From Arenibacter sp041392165 (GTDB lineage Bacteria; Bacteroidota; Bacteroidia; Flavobacteriales; Flavobacteriaceae): a stretch of 64,000 bases of DNA. A program made the position numbers and the translations under genes. Positions 63,915-64,000 of this stretch are shown here, piece by piece. The notes under the pieces are model-generated. The model was not told where the DNA came from and did not search any database. It worked only from the letters and a program-made list of their open reading frames with translations. Location of the stretch: the NCBI GenBank assembly GCA_041392165.1, contig JAWKMN010000003.1:248001-312000 (forward strand), given 5' to 3'. Numbering within the stretch: position 1 is the stretch's first letter; every line of letters begins with the position of its first letter.

Positions 63915-64000
63915 TTATAAAAGATCGGGGTTAATGTCTAAAATATTATTTTGTATATATCCCTTTAGAAATCCCGAGGTGAAGTTTTCCTGTCCTATGA
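63915..64000 (-). CDS. Possible 3' end of a gene running off the right edge
   Basis: Reading in from the right edge on the minus strand gives an open frame IGQENFTSGFLKGYIQNNIL, then DINPDLL and a TAA stop at 63915. The 28 codons look protein-like but are too few for a family call. Chance is possible. Confidence 0.35.
   Translation of the reverse strand, partial: IGQENFTSGFLKGYIQNNILDINPDLL

Noticed and set aside
1..64000. tRNA or rRNA genes
   Set aside because: No cloverleaf with a T-loop consensus or conserved rRNA segment was noticed in any gene gap.

Overview
The window reads as chromosomal DNA of a marine member of the Flavobacteriaceae. The evidence is two SusC/SusD pairs, promoters of the Bacteroidota type (-7 box TAnnTTTG), a complete Na+-translocating NADH:quinone reductase (nqrA-F), a DUF6747-type small membrane protein, many lipoproteins with SusD-style signal peptides, and A+T-rich intergenic DNA. 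The genus cannot be fixed from sequence alone; Arenibacter or Maribacter-like is a guess. I see no rRNA, tRNA, CRISPR array, prophage or intact insertion sequence.

Layout. (1) 1-10.1 kb, plus strand: a glycan/sugar locus with a beta-propeller-cupredoxin lipoprotein (5' end outside the window), an MFS transporter, a TIM-barrel sugar isomerase, a DUF6807 lipoprotein and a SusC/SusD pair. (2) 10.6-16.8 kb: L-serine dehydratase, a TonB-dependent receptor, and a divergent LytS/LytTR two-component pair whose kinase carries a frameshift. A LytTR-type direct repeat lies in front of the receptor. (3) 16.8-24 kb: a hexuronate / sugar-acid regulon with a LacI regulator, UxaB-type reductase, Gfo/Idh oxidoreductase and a TRAP transporter. 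Matching operator palindromes lie at lacI and at the uxaB promoter. (4) 24-34.1 kb: a phosphoribosyltransferase, a small secreted protein, a beta-propeller dehydrogenase-like lipoprotein, a Tat-exported DapA-family protein, and a second SusD/SusC pair with a frameshift in susC. (5) 35-38 kb: a tight operon thioredoxin-ApbE-DUF4266-DUF3570 behind a Fur-like palindrome. (6) 38-50 kb: degradative enzymes (esterase, PafA-type phosphatase, beta-helix glycosidase, GH95-like enzyme, NPCBM alpha-galactosidase-like enzyme, isomerase). (7) 50.3-58 kb: nqrABCDEF, a small unknown protein and a second ApbE that supplies the NQR covalent flavins. (8) 58-64 kb: a frameshifted methyltransferase and housekeeping genes (map, gpmI), an ankyrin protein, DUF6747 and an M48 protease.

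Non-coding content is rich. There are two families of modular intergenic repeats (three copies each). Both carry an optional 18-bp palindrome with the shared core CCGATARCTATCGG at a site that otherwise holds 3 bp. There is also a 161-bp MITE-like element with perfect 18-bp inverted ends, two operator-like palindromes in the leader of the second susC, and several perfect-palindrome terminators.

Three genes (histidine kinase, SusC, methyltransferase) are each broken by a single-base frameshift, all at adenine/thymine runs, although the SusC and methyltransferase runs are longer (six bases) than the kinase one (two). This could be real decay, homopolymer slippage or consensus error, and raw reads would decide. 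The most promising lead for unexplored biology is the metal-regulated-looking thioredoxin-ApbE-DUF4266-DUF3570 operon, followed by the nested palindromes.
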